This document shows, piece after piece, positions 44,469-53,226 of a stretch of 64,000 nucleotides of DNA (the first letter of the stretch is position 1; each line of letters starts with the position of its first letter). A model generated the notes under the pieces. That model searched no databases. It saw only the letters and a list, made by a program, of their open reading frames with translations, and was not told the origin of the DNA. The DNA is from Cellulomonas soli (GTDB lineage: Bacteria; Actinomycetota; Actinomycetes; Actinomycetales; Cellulomonadaceae). A program made the translations under genes and the position numbers. The stretch is from positions 2,170,001 through 2,234,000 of the forward strand of contig NZ_JACBZJ010000001.1 in the NCBI RefSeq assembly GCF_013409305.1. Direction: 5' to 3'.

Positions 44469-44555
44469 CCCGGTCCGGAGGACCGGGGGTCTGGGGTCGG
44501 GCTCTGCGCCCGACGGGTGGTGCCCGGCCGCGTCGCAGGGTGCACGACGCGGCCG
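44469..44555 (-). promoter_or_regulatory. Three consecutive hairpins between glpD and glpF
   Basis: CCCGGTCC/GGACCGGG (44469-44487), GTCGGGC/GCCCGAC (about 44496-44514) and CGGCCGCGTCG/CGACGCGGCCG (44525-44555) follow each other. In the glp message they lie between glpD and glpF and could reduce read-through, block exonucleases or mark a processing site. Confidence 0.55.
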
Positions 44556-44564
44556 CCGTACGCC

Positions 44565-46322
44565 TCAGACGCTCTCGCGCTTTGCCAGCGGCTGCAACGG
44601 GGCGAGGTCGACGGCACGCAGCCTGACCTGCTCGGCCGCCGCGTCGTCGGGCTCCAGCCCGGCTGCGTCCTCCGCCTCGGCGCGGGCGCGGTAGGCCTCG
44701 ATCTCCTTGCTGCGCGTGCGCTCGTCCCAGCCGAGGACGGGCGCGACGAGGTCGGCGATCTCCTCGAGCGCACCGACGCCACGGTCGGCCTGCTCGTAGT
44801 TGAGCCGGGTGCGGTGCATCAGCACGTCGTCCAGGTGCAGCGCACCCTCGTGGCTGGCCGCGTAGACGACCTCCGCGCCGATGTACGCGGGTGCGTGCTG
44901 CAGCGGCGCCGCCAGGGTGGGGTCGGCGTCGACCAGGTCGATGAGCTCGCCGAGCAGCGAGCCGTACCGGTGCAGCAGGTGGTCCATGCGCGGACGGTCC
45001 CAGCCGTACTTCGCGCCGATGGCCCGGGACTGACGCTGGAAGACCGTGAGCCCCTCGGCGCCGACCAGGGGCAGGTCGTGCGTGATCGAGGGCAGGCTCG
45101 TCGCCCGGGACCCGATCGCGAAGTCGACGGCGTCCTTGGCCATCACCCGGTACGTCGTCAGCTTGCCGCCGGCGATCACCGTCAGGCCCGGGGTGGGGGA
45201 GGCGACCGTGTGCTCGCGGGACACCTTCGCCGAGCTCGTGCCGGCCTTGACCTCGGGCTGCAGCAGCGGCCGCAGCCCGGCCCAGGACCCGATGACGTCC
45301 TCGCGGCTGATCGGCCGGGACAGCACCGAGTTCGCGTGGTCGATGACGTACTCGATGTCGGCGCTGGTCGCGACGGGGTGCGTGAGCTCCTGCTCCCACG
45401 GGGTGTCGGTGGTGCCGATGACCCAGTAGCGGGACCACGGGATGATGAACAGCACCGACTTCTCGGTCTGCAGGATCAGCCCGGTCTCTCCGGCGATGCG
45501 GCTGCGCGGCACGACGATGTGGATGCCCTTCGAGGCGAGCACGCGCAGCCCGCCGTCCGTGCCGGCCAGGGCCTCGGTCTGCTCGGTCCACACCCCGGTG
45601 GCGTTGATGACCGCGCGGGCGCGCACGTCGATGTGCTCGCCCGATTCGAGGTCGACGAGCTCGGCTCCGGTGACAGCGCCCCCGGACGTGGTCTGCAGGT
45701 CGACGACCTGCGTGCGCGAGGCGGCGTGCGCGCCGTACGAGACGGCCGTGCGCACGAGGGTCTCGACCAGGCGGGCGTCGTCGACGCTCGCGTCCCAGTA
45801 GCGCACCGCGCCGATCGCGGCGTCGTGCCGCAGGTCGGGGAAGAGCCGCTCCATGCCCTTGCGGGTCAGGTGCCGGTGCAACGGCATCGCGCGCCGCGTG
45901 CCGGAGACGGTGGCGAGCGTGTCGTACAGGGCGACGCCCGCGCCGACGTAGGCCCGCTCCCAGACGCGGTTCTCCAGCGGGTACAGGAACGAGACGGGCT
46001 TGACCAGGTGCGGGGCCAGCCGGGTGATCAGCAGGTCGCGCTCGGTGAGCGCCTCGCGGACCAGGGTGAAGTCGAGCATCTGCAGGTAGCGCAGGCCGCC
46101 GTGCACGAGCTTGCTCGACCGGCTCGACGTGCCCGAGGCCCAGTCCTGACCCTCGACGACGGCGGTCGACAGGCCGCGGGAGACGGCGTCGAGCGCGATG
46201 CCTGCTCCCGTCACCCCACCACCGATCACCAGGACGTCGAGCTCGTTGCCGCGGTTCGCGCTGGCCCGCAGTGCGTCGAGCGCCTCGCGGCGCGCCTGCA
46301 CCGTCAGTGGTGCGGTCCTCAT
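44565..46322 (-). CDS. glpD: Glycerol-3-phosphate dehydrogenase, FAD-dependent
   Basis: The 585-residue protein starts with a FAD-binding Rossmann motif (DVLVIGGGVTGAGIALDAVS), then SSRSSKLVHGGLRYLQMLDF, typical of GlpD/GlpA. Later come WVIGTTDTPWEQELTHPVAT and IAGGKLTTYRVMAKDAVDFA, and a C-terminal helical domain. It oxidises glycerol 3-phosphate to dihydroxyacetone phosphate at the membrane and passes electrons to the quinone pool. It is the first gene of the glp cluster and divergent from a SorC-type regulator. The ATG at 46322 follows a 285-base regulatory gap. Confidence 0.96.
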   Translation of the reverse strand: MRTAPLTVQARREALDALRASANRGNELDVLVIGGGVTGAGIALDAVSRGLSTAVVEGQDWASGTSSRSSKLVHGGLRYLQMLDFTLVREALTERDLLITRLAPHLVKPVSFLYPLENRVWERAYVGAGVALYDTLATVSGTRRAMPLHRHLTRKGMERLFPDLRHDAAIGAVRYWDASVDDARLVETLVRTAVSYGAHAASRTQVVDLQTTSGGAVTGAELVDLESGEHIDVRARAVINATGVWTEQTEALAGTDGGLRVLASKGIHIVVPRSRIAGETGLILQTEKSVLFIIPWSRYWVIGTTDTPWEQELTHPVATSADIEYVIDHANSVLSRPISREDVIGSWAGLRPLLQPEVKAGTSSAKVSREHTVASPTPGLTVIAGGKLTTYRVMAKDAVDFAIGSRATSLPSITHDLPLVGAEGLTVFQRQSRAIGAKYGWDRPRMDHLLHRYGSLLGELIDLVDADPTLAAPLQHAPAYIGAEVVYAASHEGALHLDDVLMHRTRLNYEQADRGVGALEEIADLVAPVLGWDERTRSKEIEAYRARAEAEDAAGLEPDDAAAEQVRLRAVDLAPLQPLAKRESV

Positions 46323-46607
46323 GTGGTCGTCCTCCCCGGTCGTCCGTGCTCAGAAGTGCTCACGCGTGCACCGGTTGGTCAGGTGTGCTCTCGCCCGCCC
46401 ACGCGTGGTGTCCGGTGGCCGTCGTCCGTGGTCGGACGGGCCATCGTGCGGTCCTCGTCGGATCGCAGGTGCACGGCATGCCCGTTATCGTCATCACGGG
46501 CCGAACGAACGCGCAACCCGGGTGCACATACGTGCACGAGGGAGGTGCCCCCGGACGGCCGGCGACGCGGGCCGGGGCGGTCCGGGACACAGGGGGGAGA
46601 GGCGGCC
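46323..46607. promoter_or_regulatory. Divergent regulatory region between glpD and the SorC-type regulator
   Basis: The GTGCAC hexamer occurs four times: near 46366, at 46469, and twice in GTGCACATACGTGCAC at 46522-46537, where the copies form an inverted pair. A short tandem CGAACGAAC lies at 46502-46510. This spacing fits a multimeric regulator such as a SorC tetramer. Confidence 0.5.
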
Positions 46608-47594
46608 ATGGCGGTCGAACGTGAGCAGGACGTGCTGCGAGCAGCGTCGATGTACTACCTGCAGGACCTCAAGATGGAGGTCATCGCCCGCCACCTCGGC
46701 ACGTCGCGCTCCACCGTGTCGCGGCTCATCAAGCGTGCACGGCAGACCGGGCTCGTCGAGATCACCCTGCGCCCGGGCAGCACCCGGGCCCCCGGCCTCG
46801 CCCGCACCATCTCCGCTGCGTACGGCATCGACGCGTACGTCGTCCCGGTGCCGGACTCCGCGAGCCACATCGACCGGCTCGACCAGGTCTCCATCACCGC
46901 GGCACGTCTGCTCAGCTCGTGGTTCGACTCCGACATGGTCCTCGGCGTCGCCTGGGGCACCACGCTCGCCGCGGTGTCCCGGTACCTGTCGCCCAAGCCC
47001 ACGCGAGGTTCGACCGTCGTCCAGCTCAACGGCGCCGCCAACATGCGCACCAGTGGGGTCGAGTACGCCAGCGACCTCATCTCCAGCTTCGGCTCCGCGT
47101 TCGGCGCCGCCGTGCACCACTTCTCCGTGCCCGCGTTCTTCGACTACCCGGAGACCAAGCGGGCCATGTGGCGCGAGCGGTCCGTGCAACGGGTGCTCGA
47201 CATGCAGCGCCGGGCCGACATCGCGGTCTTCTCCGTCGGCGCCGTCGCCGGCGCCGTCCCCAGCCACGTGTACTCCGCCGGCTACCTCGACGAGGACGAC
47301 GTGCGGCTGCTGCACGCCGAAGGGGTCGTCGGCGACGTCTGCACCGTGTTCATCCGGGCGGACGGCTCGTGGCAGGACGTGCACCTGAACGAACGCGCCA
47401 CCGGGCCCACGCCGGCCGAGCTCGCGCGGATCCCTCGCCGGCTGTGCGTCGTGGCCGGCGACAACAAGGTGGTGCCGCTGCTCGCCGCGCTGCGTGCCGG
47501 GGTCGTCACCGACCTCGTCGTCGACGAGGTCACCGCGACCGAGCTTCTCGACGCGGTCGAACCCACCCACCGGCGGCCCCGACCGCGCCGCTGA
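46608..47594 (+). CDS. SorC-family sugar-binding transcriptional regulator
   Basis: The 328-residue protein has an N-terminal helix-turn-helix (RAASMYYLQDLKMEVIARHL, then GTSRSTVSRLIKRARQTGLV) and the SorC sugar-phosphate-binding domain: LGVAWGTTLAAVSRYLS, FSVPAFFDYPETKRAMW, FSVGAVAGAVPSHVYSAGYL and GVVGDVCTVFIRADG. These proteins are tetramers that respond to phosphorylated sugars. It is divergent from glpD, so it is a good candidate for glycerol control with glycerol 3-phosphate or dihydroxyacetone phosphate as effector; that is inference. The ATG at 46608 has GGGAGAGG upstream. A 7-bp hairpin follows the gene. Confidence 0.88.
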   Translation: MAVEREQDVLRAASMYYLQDLKMEVIARHLGTSRSTVSRLIKRARQTGLVEITLRPGSTRAPGLARTISAAYGIDAYVVPVPDSASHIDRLDQVSITAARLLSSWFDSDMVLGVAWGTTLAAVSRYLSPKPTRGSTVVQLNGAANMRTSGVEYASDLISSFGSAFGAAVHHFSVPAFFDYPETKRAMWRERSVQRVLDMQRRADIAVFSVGAVAGAVPSHVYSAGYLDEDDVRLLHAEGVVGDVCTVFIRADGSWQDVHLNERATGPTPAELARIPRRLCVVAGDNKVVPLLAALRAGVVTDLVVDEVTATELLDAVEPTHRRPRPRR

Positions 47595-47606
47595 CCGGGC
47601 CTGGGG

Positions 47607-47624
47607 CGTACGGAAGGCCGTACG
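47607..47624 (+). terminator. Hairpin downstream of the SorC-type gene
   Basis: CGTACGG pairs with CCGTACG around an AAGG loop, 12 bases after the stop codon. The stem is short but perfect. Confidence 0.55.
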
Positions 47625-47656
47625 GAACGCCACACGGAACGCCTGGTCGGCGCCGG

Positions 47657-47662
47657 TACCGT
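47657..47662 (+). promoter_or_regulatory. Predicted -10 hexamer (TACCGT), leaderless acetyltransferase
   Basis: TACCGT lies six bases before the GTG at 47669. Confidence 0.5.
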
Positions 47663-47668
47663 GGTCGG

Positions 47669-48211
47669 GTGACCACCGCCTCATCCGTCCCGCCGCTGCG
47701 CATCCGGCCCGCGCTGCCGGCCGACGTCCGGGCCATCCACGACCTGGTCGAGCCCTACGCGACCGGACGCATCCTGCTCGCCAAGGAATGGGTCGCGTAC
47801 TACGAGGCCGTGCAGGAGTTCCTCGTCGCCGACGTGCCCGACCCCGACGCCCCGGACGGGCGCCGCGTCGTGGGCTGCGGCGCCCTGCACGTCATGTGGC
47901 AGGACCTCGCCGAGATCCGCACGCTCGCGGTCGACCCCGAGCACCGGCACCACCGGGTCGGGCACGCGCTGCTCGACGCCCTCATGGGACGGGCACGCGA
48001 GCTCGGGCTGCGGCGGCTCTTCTGCCTGACCTTCGAGGTCGACTTCTTCGTCCGGCACGGCTTCCACGCCATCGAGGGCACGCCCGTGACACCCGAGGTC
48101 TACGCCGAGCTGCTGCGCTCGCACGACGACGGCGTCGCGGAGTTCCTCGACCTGGCGCGCGTGAAGCCGAACACGCTGGGCAACACGCGGATGCTCATCG
48201 AGCTGGGCTGA
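47669..48211 (+). CDS. argA: N-acetylglutamate synthase (amino-acid N-acetyltransferase)
   Basis: The 180-residue GNAT protein matches the actinobacterial N-acetylglutamate synthases (Rv2747 type): IHDLVEPYATGRILLAKEWV, VVGCGALHVMWQDLAEIRTL and AVDPEHRHHRVGHALLDALM. Later segments are LFCLTFEVDFFVRHGFHAIE and DDGVAEFLDLARVKPNTLGN. It makes N-acetylglutamate from acetyl-CoA and glutamate, the first step of arginine synthesis. The GTG at 47669 is supported by the adjacent -10 hexamer. It stands apart from other arginine genes, as is usual for this type. Confidence 0.88.
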   Translation: MTTASSVPPLRIRPALPADVRAIHDLVEPYATGRILLAKEWVAYYEAVQEFLVADVPDPDAPDGRRVVGCGALHVMWQDLAEIRTLAVDPEHRHHRVGHALLDALMGRARELGLRRLFCLTFEVDFFVRHGFHAIEGTPVTPEVYAELLRSHDDGVAEFLDLARVKPNTLGNTRMLIELG

Positions 48212-48250
48212 GAGGCGCCCGCCGGCCGTGCCCGGCCCGCGCGCCCGCGC

Positions 48251-48607
48251 TCAGAGCTCGCGGTAGTGCTCGTCCAGGTCCAGGCTGCCGTTCGTCTCCA
48301 CGACCACCGCGGTCAGGTCCGTCGTCGCCCACGTCTGGTGCAGCTCGCCCGGCTCCCAGACGACGAGCATGCCGGGCCGCAGCGCACGCCGCGGACCGCC
48401 CGAGATCTGCGTCTCGCCCGCACCCGTCAGCACGCAGAACACCTGGCGCAGCGTCGCCGGATGCATGCCCAGGGTCCCGCCCCGGCGGATGTACGCGATC
48501 GACACCCGGGTCTCGTTGCCGTCCTGCGCACGCGGCAGGAAGTCCATGACGACACCGCTGGACCCGAAGGCGGTGATCTCCCCGCGGGGGAGCTCGTACA
48601 GGCGCAT
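48251..48607 (-). CDS. Cupin-domain protein
   Basis: The protein has 118 residues from the ATG at 48607 (a longer start to 48673 is possible). It contains a small cupin barrel: YIRRGGTLGMHPATLRQVFC with a single His, VLTGAGETQISGGPRRALRP and GMLVVWEPGELHQTWATTDL, the usual cupin motif 2 with PGELH. It may bind a metal ion, but motif 1 lacks the usual second His, so catalysis is uncertain. Similar proteins occur as stand-alone sensors or enzymes of unknown role. It is convergent with argA. Confidence 0.75.
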   Translation of the reverse strand: MRLYELPRGEITAFGSSGVVMDFLPRAQDGNETRVSIAYIRRGGTLGMHPATLRQVFCVLTGAGETQISGGPRRALRPGMLVVWEPGELHQTWATTDLTAVVVETNGSLDLDEHYREL

Positions 48608-48701
48608 GCGCGAATCTTCGCTCACGCGCGAGGCGACCGGGAGTCCTTTGCCGAAGAATGTGAGCGCGCGCACAGCCCGGTGCCGGGAACGCCCGTTCTC
48701 G

Positions 48702-48748
48702 ACCGGTTCTCGGGCAGTCCGCGACCGGTTCTCGGCCGGTTCTCAGCC
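48702..48748. repeat. Three copies of a CCGGTTCTC unit
   Basis: The nonamer CCGGTTCTC (followed by GG or A) occurs near 48702, 48725 and 48737, between mutY and the cupin gene, with a related CCCGTTCTC just before. The region has no gene. It may bind a regulator of the cupin gene, whose start lies about 100 bases downstream on the minus strand. Confidence 0.4.
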
Positions 48749-48763
48749 GCCCCGTGGTCGCGT

Positions 48764-49729
48764 TCAGTCCGGCAGGACGTACGACACGGGCTCGTCGGGA
48801 CCCGCGCCCGGCACCCGCACGAGCAGACCGTCGGCGATGAGCCCGTCGACGCACCGGGAGAGCTGCCCGGCCTGCGGCCACACCGCCTCGACGGCCTCGG
48901 ACGGCACCGGGCCGAGCGCCTCGCGCAGCAGGGCCATGACCCGTCCGCGCACCTGCCGGTCGGTACCCGCCCACGGCTGCGAGCGCCTGCGCGCGGCGTG
49001 GCGGTCGTCCGGCCGACCGGCCCGCTGCCACGCGCAGGCCTCGAGCACCGGGCACTCCTCGCACCGGGGCGACCGGGCCGTGCACACCAGCGCACCGAGC
49101 TCCATCGACGCCGCCGCCCACCGCGCGGCCGTCGCCGGATCCTGCGGGACGAGCGCCTCGGCGCGGGCGCGTTCCGCGACCGTCGGCGTCGGGGAGGGCA
49201 GGGCCTCACCGTCGACCGCCCTGGCGAGCACCCGGCGCACGTTCGTGTCCAGCACGACCGAGCGGCCGCCGAAGGCGAACGCCACCACCGCAGCCGCCGT
49301 GTACGCACCGACCCCCGGCAGCGCCAGCAGCTCGTCCTCGGTCCCGGGAACCCGGCCGCCGTGCCGGTCGACGACCGCCTGCGCGCACGCCTGCAGCCGC
49401 AGCGCCCGTCGCGGGTACCCCAGGCGGTCCCACGCCCGCAGGACGTCCGCCGTCGAGGCGTCCGCGAGGTCGACCGGCTCGGGCCACCGTGCCATCCACG
49501 CGTGCCACGCGGGCACCACCCGCACGACCGGCGTCTGCTGCAGCATGACCTCGCTGACCAGCACGCCCCACGGCGTCCGGTCGGGTGCCCGCCAGGGCAG
49601 GTCCCGCGCGTGCACGTCGAACCAGTCCAGCACCCGTCCGACGAGCGGCCCGGGCGGCGCACCCGCGGGCGCGCGGTCGGGGGCGCGGTCGGGCGCCGGG
49701 TGGGGGTCGTCGAGCAGCACGACGCCCAT
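48764..49729 (-). CDS. mutY: A/G-specific adenine DNA glycosylase MutY
   Basis: The 321-residue protein has the MutY core: VLVSEVMLQQTPVVRVVPAW with the catalytic Glu, the helix-hairpin-helix LLALPGVGAYTAAAVVAFAF with the following catalytic Asp (VLDTNVRRVLARAV), and the [4Fe-4S] loop C-x6-C-x2-C-x5-C (CTARSPRCEECPVLEAC). It removes adenine opposite 8-oxoguanine. Only about 75 residues follow the cluster, so the MutT-like C-terminal domain of the E. coli enzyme is absent or reduced, as in many actinobacteria. The ATG at 49729 has GAGAGG directly upstream; the first 30 residues are Pro/Asp-rich. Confidence 0.93.
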   Translation of the reverse strand: MGVVLLDDPHPAPDRAPDRAPAGAPPGPLVGRVLDWFDVHARDLPWRAPDRTPWGVLVSEVMLQQTPVVRVVPAWHAWMARWPEPVDLADASTADVLRAWDRLGYPRRALRLQACAQAVVDRHGGRVPGTEDELLALPGVGAYTAAAVVAFAFGGRSVVLDTNVRRVLARAVDGEALPSPTPTVAERARAEALVPQDPATAARWAAASMELGALVCTARSPRCEECPVLEACAWQRAGRPDDRHAARRRSQPWAGTDRQVRGRVMALLREALGPVPSEAVEAVWPQAGQLSRCVDGLIADGLLVRVPGAGPDEPVSYVLPD

Positions 49730-49846
49730 CCTCTCCCGACGCGGCGGACCGGCATCCACAGGCAGCCGCGCGTCGACGGCCGTGGGCGCGCCCGGGAACG
49801 TAGGGTGGCTGGGCGTCCGACGCTGGAGCAGACCGAAGGGGGCCGC

Positions 49847-50467
49847 ATGAACGTCGTGCGACCGAAGGGGCCGTTGCCGGCCCGCGTCTACTGGGTTCGA
49901 CGTGCCGTCGTCCTCGGCATCCCGCTGCTCGTCCTCGGGCTCGTCGTGTGGCTCGTGGCCGGTCGCGGCGGCGCAGACGACCAGGCGACACCCGCCGCGT
50001 CCACACCCGCCGCCTCGGACGCCGCGGCGGCGCAGGACGCCGGCGCGGACGCTGCCGGTGACGAGGGCTCGGGTGTCACGACCTGCCCGGCGGCCGGGCT
50101 CACCGTGACGATCGCCGCCACGGCACCGACGTTCGCCGAGGGCAGCGACCCCACCTTCGACCTCACCATCACCAACACCGGCACGGCGCCGTGCCTCGTC
50201 GACGCCGGGACGTCGCAGAGCGAGGTGCTGATCACCTCGGGCTCCGACCGGATCTGGTCGTCACGCGACTGCGCTGCCGCCGACGCCGCGACCAACGAGC
50301 TGCTGATCGACGCGGGCAAGAGCCACCAGCAGCAGCTCGGCTGGGACCGGACGCGCTCCGCCGAGGGCTGCCCCGCCGACCTGCCCGCACCGGGTGACGG
50401 CACCTACACCGCGACGCTCTCCGTGCAGGGTGCGACGTCGGAGGCCACGGTCTTCGGCCTCGGCTGA
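49847..50467 (+). CDS. Membrane-anchored or secreted protein with a beta-sandwich-like domain
   Basis: The 206-residue protein has a cytoplasmic start with basic residues, a membrane helix near residues 19-39 (AVVLGIPLLVLGLVVWLVAG), and an Ala/Asp-rich linker. An external domain follows with two Cys residues likely to form disulfides and an Ig-like strand pattern (DPTFDLTITNTGTAPCLVDA, then TYTATLSVQGATSEATVFGL). The domain resembles those often described as DUF4232-like, but I do not assign it firmly. The ATG at 49847 has GAAGGGGG upstream and a TAGGGT hexamer about 40 bases further up. It is divergent from mutY and convergent with disA. Confidence 0.72.
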   Translation: MNVVRPKGPLPARVYWVRRAVVLGIPLLVLGLVVWLVAGRGGADDQATPAASTPAASDAAAAQDAGADAAGDEGSGVTTCPAAGLTVTIAATAPTFAEGSDPTFDLTITNTGTAPCLVDAGTSQSEVLITSGSDRIWSSRDCAAADAATNELLIDAGKSHQQQLGWDRTRSAEGCPADLPAPGDGTYTATLSVQGATSEATVFGLG

Positions 50468-50496
50468 TCCGCCGGCCCGTTGCACGCAGCGAGGGT

Positions 50497-50511
50497 GCCG
50501 CGGGGCGCGGC
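50497..50511. terminator. Hairpin between the membrane protein gene and disA
   Basis: GCCGCG and CGCGGC with a GGG loop, between convergent genes. Confidence 0.45.
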
Positions 50512-50515
50512 AGGG

Positions 50516-51601
50516 TCAGACGTAGCGCTCGAGGATGCTCGACTCGGCGAGCCGTGAGAGTCCTTCGCGCACCGCCCGGGCCCGCTGCTCTCCGACCCCG
50601 TCGACCGCCATGAGGTCCTCGATGCCAGCCGCGAGCAGCTTCTGCAGGCCCCCGAAGTGCGCGACGAGCCGTTCGACGATCGCGCCGGGCAGGCGCGGCA
50701 CCTTCGACATCAGGCGGTAGCCGCGCGGCCCGACCGCCGCGTCGAGAGCGTCCCCGCCGCCGGGCAGGCCGAGCACCCGCGCGATGTGCGCCAGGTCCAG
50801 CAGCTCGGTCGCGTCGAGCTCCGCCAGCGCCTCGAGCACGGCGTCGGTGTCGCGTCGCACGGTGTCGAGGTAGTCGCGGATGACCAGCTCACGGTCGGAG
50901 CCGATCCCGCCGATGAGCTCGTCCAGCTGGAGCGTGAGCAGACGACCGTCGGTGCCCAGCTCGACGACGTAGCCCTGGATCTCCTCGGAGATCCGACGCA
51001 CCATCTCGAGCCGCTGCACGACCGCGGAGACGTCACGGACCGTCACCAGGTCCTCGATCTCGAGGGCCGACAGCGTGCCGCTGACCTCGTCGAGGCGCGA
51101 CTTGTAGCGCTCGAGGGTCGCCAGCGCCTGGTTCGCGCGCGACAGGATCGTGGTCGAGTCCTCGAGCACGTGCCGCTGACCGCCGACGTAGAGCGCGATG
51201 ATCCGCATCGAGGCGGACACCGAGATCACCGGGAAGCCCGTCTGCTTCGCGACCCGCTCCGCCGTGCGGTGCCGGGTGCCGGACTCGGCCGTCTCGATCG
51301 TGGCGTCGGGCAGCAGCTGCACGGCCGCGCGCACGATCCGGCTGACGTCCTGGTCGACGACCACGGCGCCGTCCATCTTGGCCAGCTCGCGCAGGCGGGT
51401 GGCGGAGAAGCCCACGTCGAGCACGAAGCCGCCCGAGCAGATCGACTCGACCGTCTTGTCGAAACCGAGCACGATGAGGGCGCCCGTGCGGCCCCGAAGG
51501 ATCCGCTCCAGGCCGTCGCGCAGCTCACCGCCGGGGGCGACAGCGGCGAGCGTGGACCTCAGCAGGTCGTCGGTGGCGTGCAGGTGCGGCACGCGCAGCA
51601 T
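50516..51601 (-). CDS. disA: Diadenylate cyclase DisA, DNA integrity scanning protein
   Basis: The 361-residue protein has the DAC domain with D77-G78-A79 (KMDGAVVVD) and R110-H111-R112 ([10 protein letters not shown]), the active-site motifs that condense two ATP into cyclic di-AMP. A helical linker and a C-terminal helix-hairpin-helix ([36 protein letters not shown]) bind branched DNA. DisA lowers c-di-AMP output when DNA is damaged. The ATG at 51601 is the conserved start; the GTG seven codons upstream is less likely. radA is directly upstream on the same strand, a known partnership. Confidence 0.96.
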   Translation of the reverse strand: MLRVPHLHATDDLLRSTLAAVAPGGELRDGLERILRGRTGALIVLGFDKTVESICSGGFVLDVGFSATRLRELAKMDGAVVVDQDVSRIVRAAVQLLPDATIETAESGTRHRTAERVAKQTGFPVISVSASMRIIALYVGGQRHVLEDSTTILSRANQALATLERYKSRLDEVSGTLSALEIEDLVTVRDVSAVVQRLEMVRRISEEIQGYVVELGTDGRLLTLQLDELIGGIGSDRELVIRDYLDTVRRDTDAVLEALAELDATELLDLAHIARVLGLPGGGDALDAAVGPRGYRLMSKVPRLPGAIVERLVAHFGGLQKLLAAGIEDLMAVDGVGEQRARAVREGLSRLAESSILERYV

Positions 51602-51662
51602 CGTACGTGCCCTGCCCGGCAATGGTCGGACGACCCGCCCGGAGGCGTTGCGACCTGCACGT

Positions 51663-53060
51663 TCACCGACCGATGCCGACGGCGACCACGGCCTCCGCGA
51701 GGTCGTGCGCGAACAGCACCGTCAGGCCGGCGGGAGGCGTCGCGCCGTCGAGCGCGCCGGCCGGGACGATCGCGTGCGTGAAGCCGAGCCGCGCGGCCTC
51801 CGCCAGCCGCCGGCCCACGCCCGTGACCGTGCGGATCTCGCCGGCCAGCCCGACCTCACCGACGGCGACGAGGCCCGGCGGCATCGGGGCGTTCTCCCGC
51901 GAGCTGATCGCGGCCAGGGCCAGCGCGAGGTCCGCCGCGGGCTCGACGACCCGCGCGCCGCCGACCGTCGAGACGTACACGTCCTGGTCGGCGAGGCGGG
52001 CGCCGACCCGACGCTGCAGCACCGCCAGCACCATCGCGACCCGGCTGGAGTCGACGCCGCTCGTCGTGCGTCGCGGGTTCGGGACGGCACTGGGCGCCAC
52101 CAGCGCCTGCACCTCGGTGGCGAGCGGACGGCGGCCCTCGAGCGTGACGGTCACGCAGGTGCCCGGGACGTGGTGCTGGCTGCGCGAGACGAACAGGCCG
52201 CTCGGGTCGGCCAGGCCGACGATGCCCGACTCGGACAGGTCGAAGCAGCCGACCTCGTCGGTCGGGCCGTACCGGTTCTTCGTGGCGCGCAGCATCCGCA
52301 GGCGCGAGTGCCGGTCGCCCTCGAACTGGCAGACCACGTCGACGAGGTGCTCGAGCGTGCGCGGTCCGGCGACCGAGCCGTCCTTGGTGACGTGGCCGAC
52401 CAGCACGACGGGCAGGTCCCGCGACTTGGCGGCCTGGATGACGGCCGAGGTCACCTCACGGACCTGCGCGACACCGCCCGCGGTGCCCTCGACCGCGGAC
52501 GAGGCGATGGTCTGCACGGAGTCGAGCACCAGCAGGTCCGGGTCGACCTGCTCGATGTGCCCCAGGACGGTGGCCAGGTCCGTCTCGTCCGCCAGCATGA
52601 GCCGGTCGTCGAGGGCCGAGATCCGTTCGGCGCGCAGCCTGACCTGGGCCGCGGACTCCTCGCCCGTGATGTACAGGACGCGACGGCCCGTGCGAGCGGC
52701 ACGGGCGGCGACGTCCAGCAGCAGCGTCGACTTGCCGACACCCGGCTCGCCGGCGAGCAGGACCACGGCGCCGGGCACGATCCCGCCGCCGAGCACGCGG
52801 TCGAGCTCGTCGACGCCCGTCGGTCGGGCGCGTGCCGACTCGACGTCGATCTCGCTGATCGGACGGGCGGGCGCCCGCGTCGGTGCCACCGCCGTGGTGC
52901 GCGGGGCACCGCCCCCGGGGCCCGTGTCCTCGACGACCGAGCCCCACGACTGGCACTCGCCGCAGCGACCGACCCACTTGCCGGCGGTCCAGCCGCACTC
53001 CGTGCAGCGGAACGCCGGACGGCTGCTGCGGTCGCTGCGTCGCACGCTGGTGGTCGTCAC
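51663..53060 (-). CDS. radA: DNA repair protein RadA
   Basis: The 465-residue protein has a four-Cys zinc finger (C19, C22, C33, C36; [20 protein letters not shown]), a RecA-like ATPase with Walker [10 protein letters not shown] at residues 104-112, the KNRYG motif of the RadA family (usually KNRFG), and a C-terminal Lon-like domain ([26 protein letters not shown]). RadA drives branch migration and processes recombination intermediates. The GTG at 53060 is supported by TACCGT seven bases upstream. It is followed by disA after 61 bases; RadA is known to inhibit DisA activity in Bacillus. Confidence 0.96.
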   Translation of the reverse strand: MTTTSVRRSDRSSRPAFRCTECGWTAGKWVGRCGECQSWGSVVEDTGPGGGAPRTTAVAPTRAPARPISEIDVESARARPTGVDELDRVLGGGIVPGAVVLLAGEPGVGKSTLLLDVAARAARTGRRVLYITGEESAAQVRLRAERISALDDRLMLADETDLATVLGHIEQVDPDLLVLDSVQTIASSAVEGTAGGVAQVREVTSAVIQAAKSRDLPVVLVGHVTKDGSVAGPRTLEHLVDVVCQFEGDRHSRLRMLRATKNRYGPTDEVGCFDLSESGIVGLADPSGLFVSRSQHHVPGTCVTVTLEGRRPLATEVQALVAPSAVPNPRRTTSGVDSSRVAMVLAVLQRRVGARLADQDVYVSTVGGARVVEPAADLALALAAISSRENAPMPPGLVAVGEVGLAGEIRTVTGVGRRLAEAARLGFTHAIVPAGALDGATPPAGLTVLFAHDLAEAVVAVGIGR

Positions 53061-53067
53061 GCCCCGC

Positions 53068-53073
53068 ACGGTA
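53068..53073 (-). promoter_or_regulatory. Predicted -10 hexamer (TACCGT), leaderless radA
   Basis: TACCGT on the minus strand ends seven bases before the GTG at 53060, which supports that start over the upstream GTG. Confidence 0.5.
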
Positions 53074-53226
53074 GCCGCGACCGCCGACAGCCGGCCTACG
53101 GGCTCCGCCGCGGGCGAGCGGCTCGTGAGGGCCGTCAGAACCCCGGTCCCGAGCCGACGGCGCTCGGCTGGGTAGGCTGCGGGGACCGGCGCAGCCGGTT
53201 CCGAGTGTCACGCAAGGGGAGCCCAC

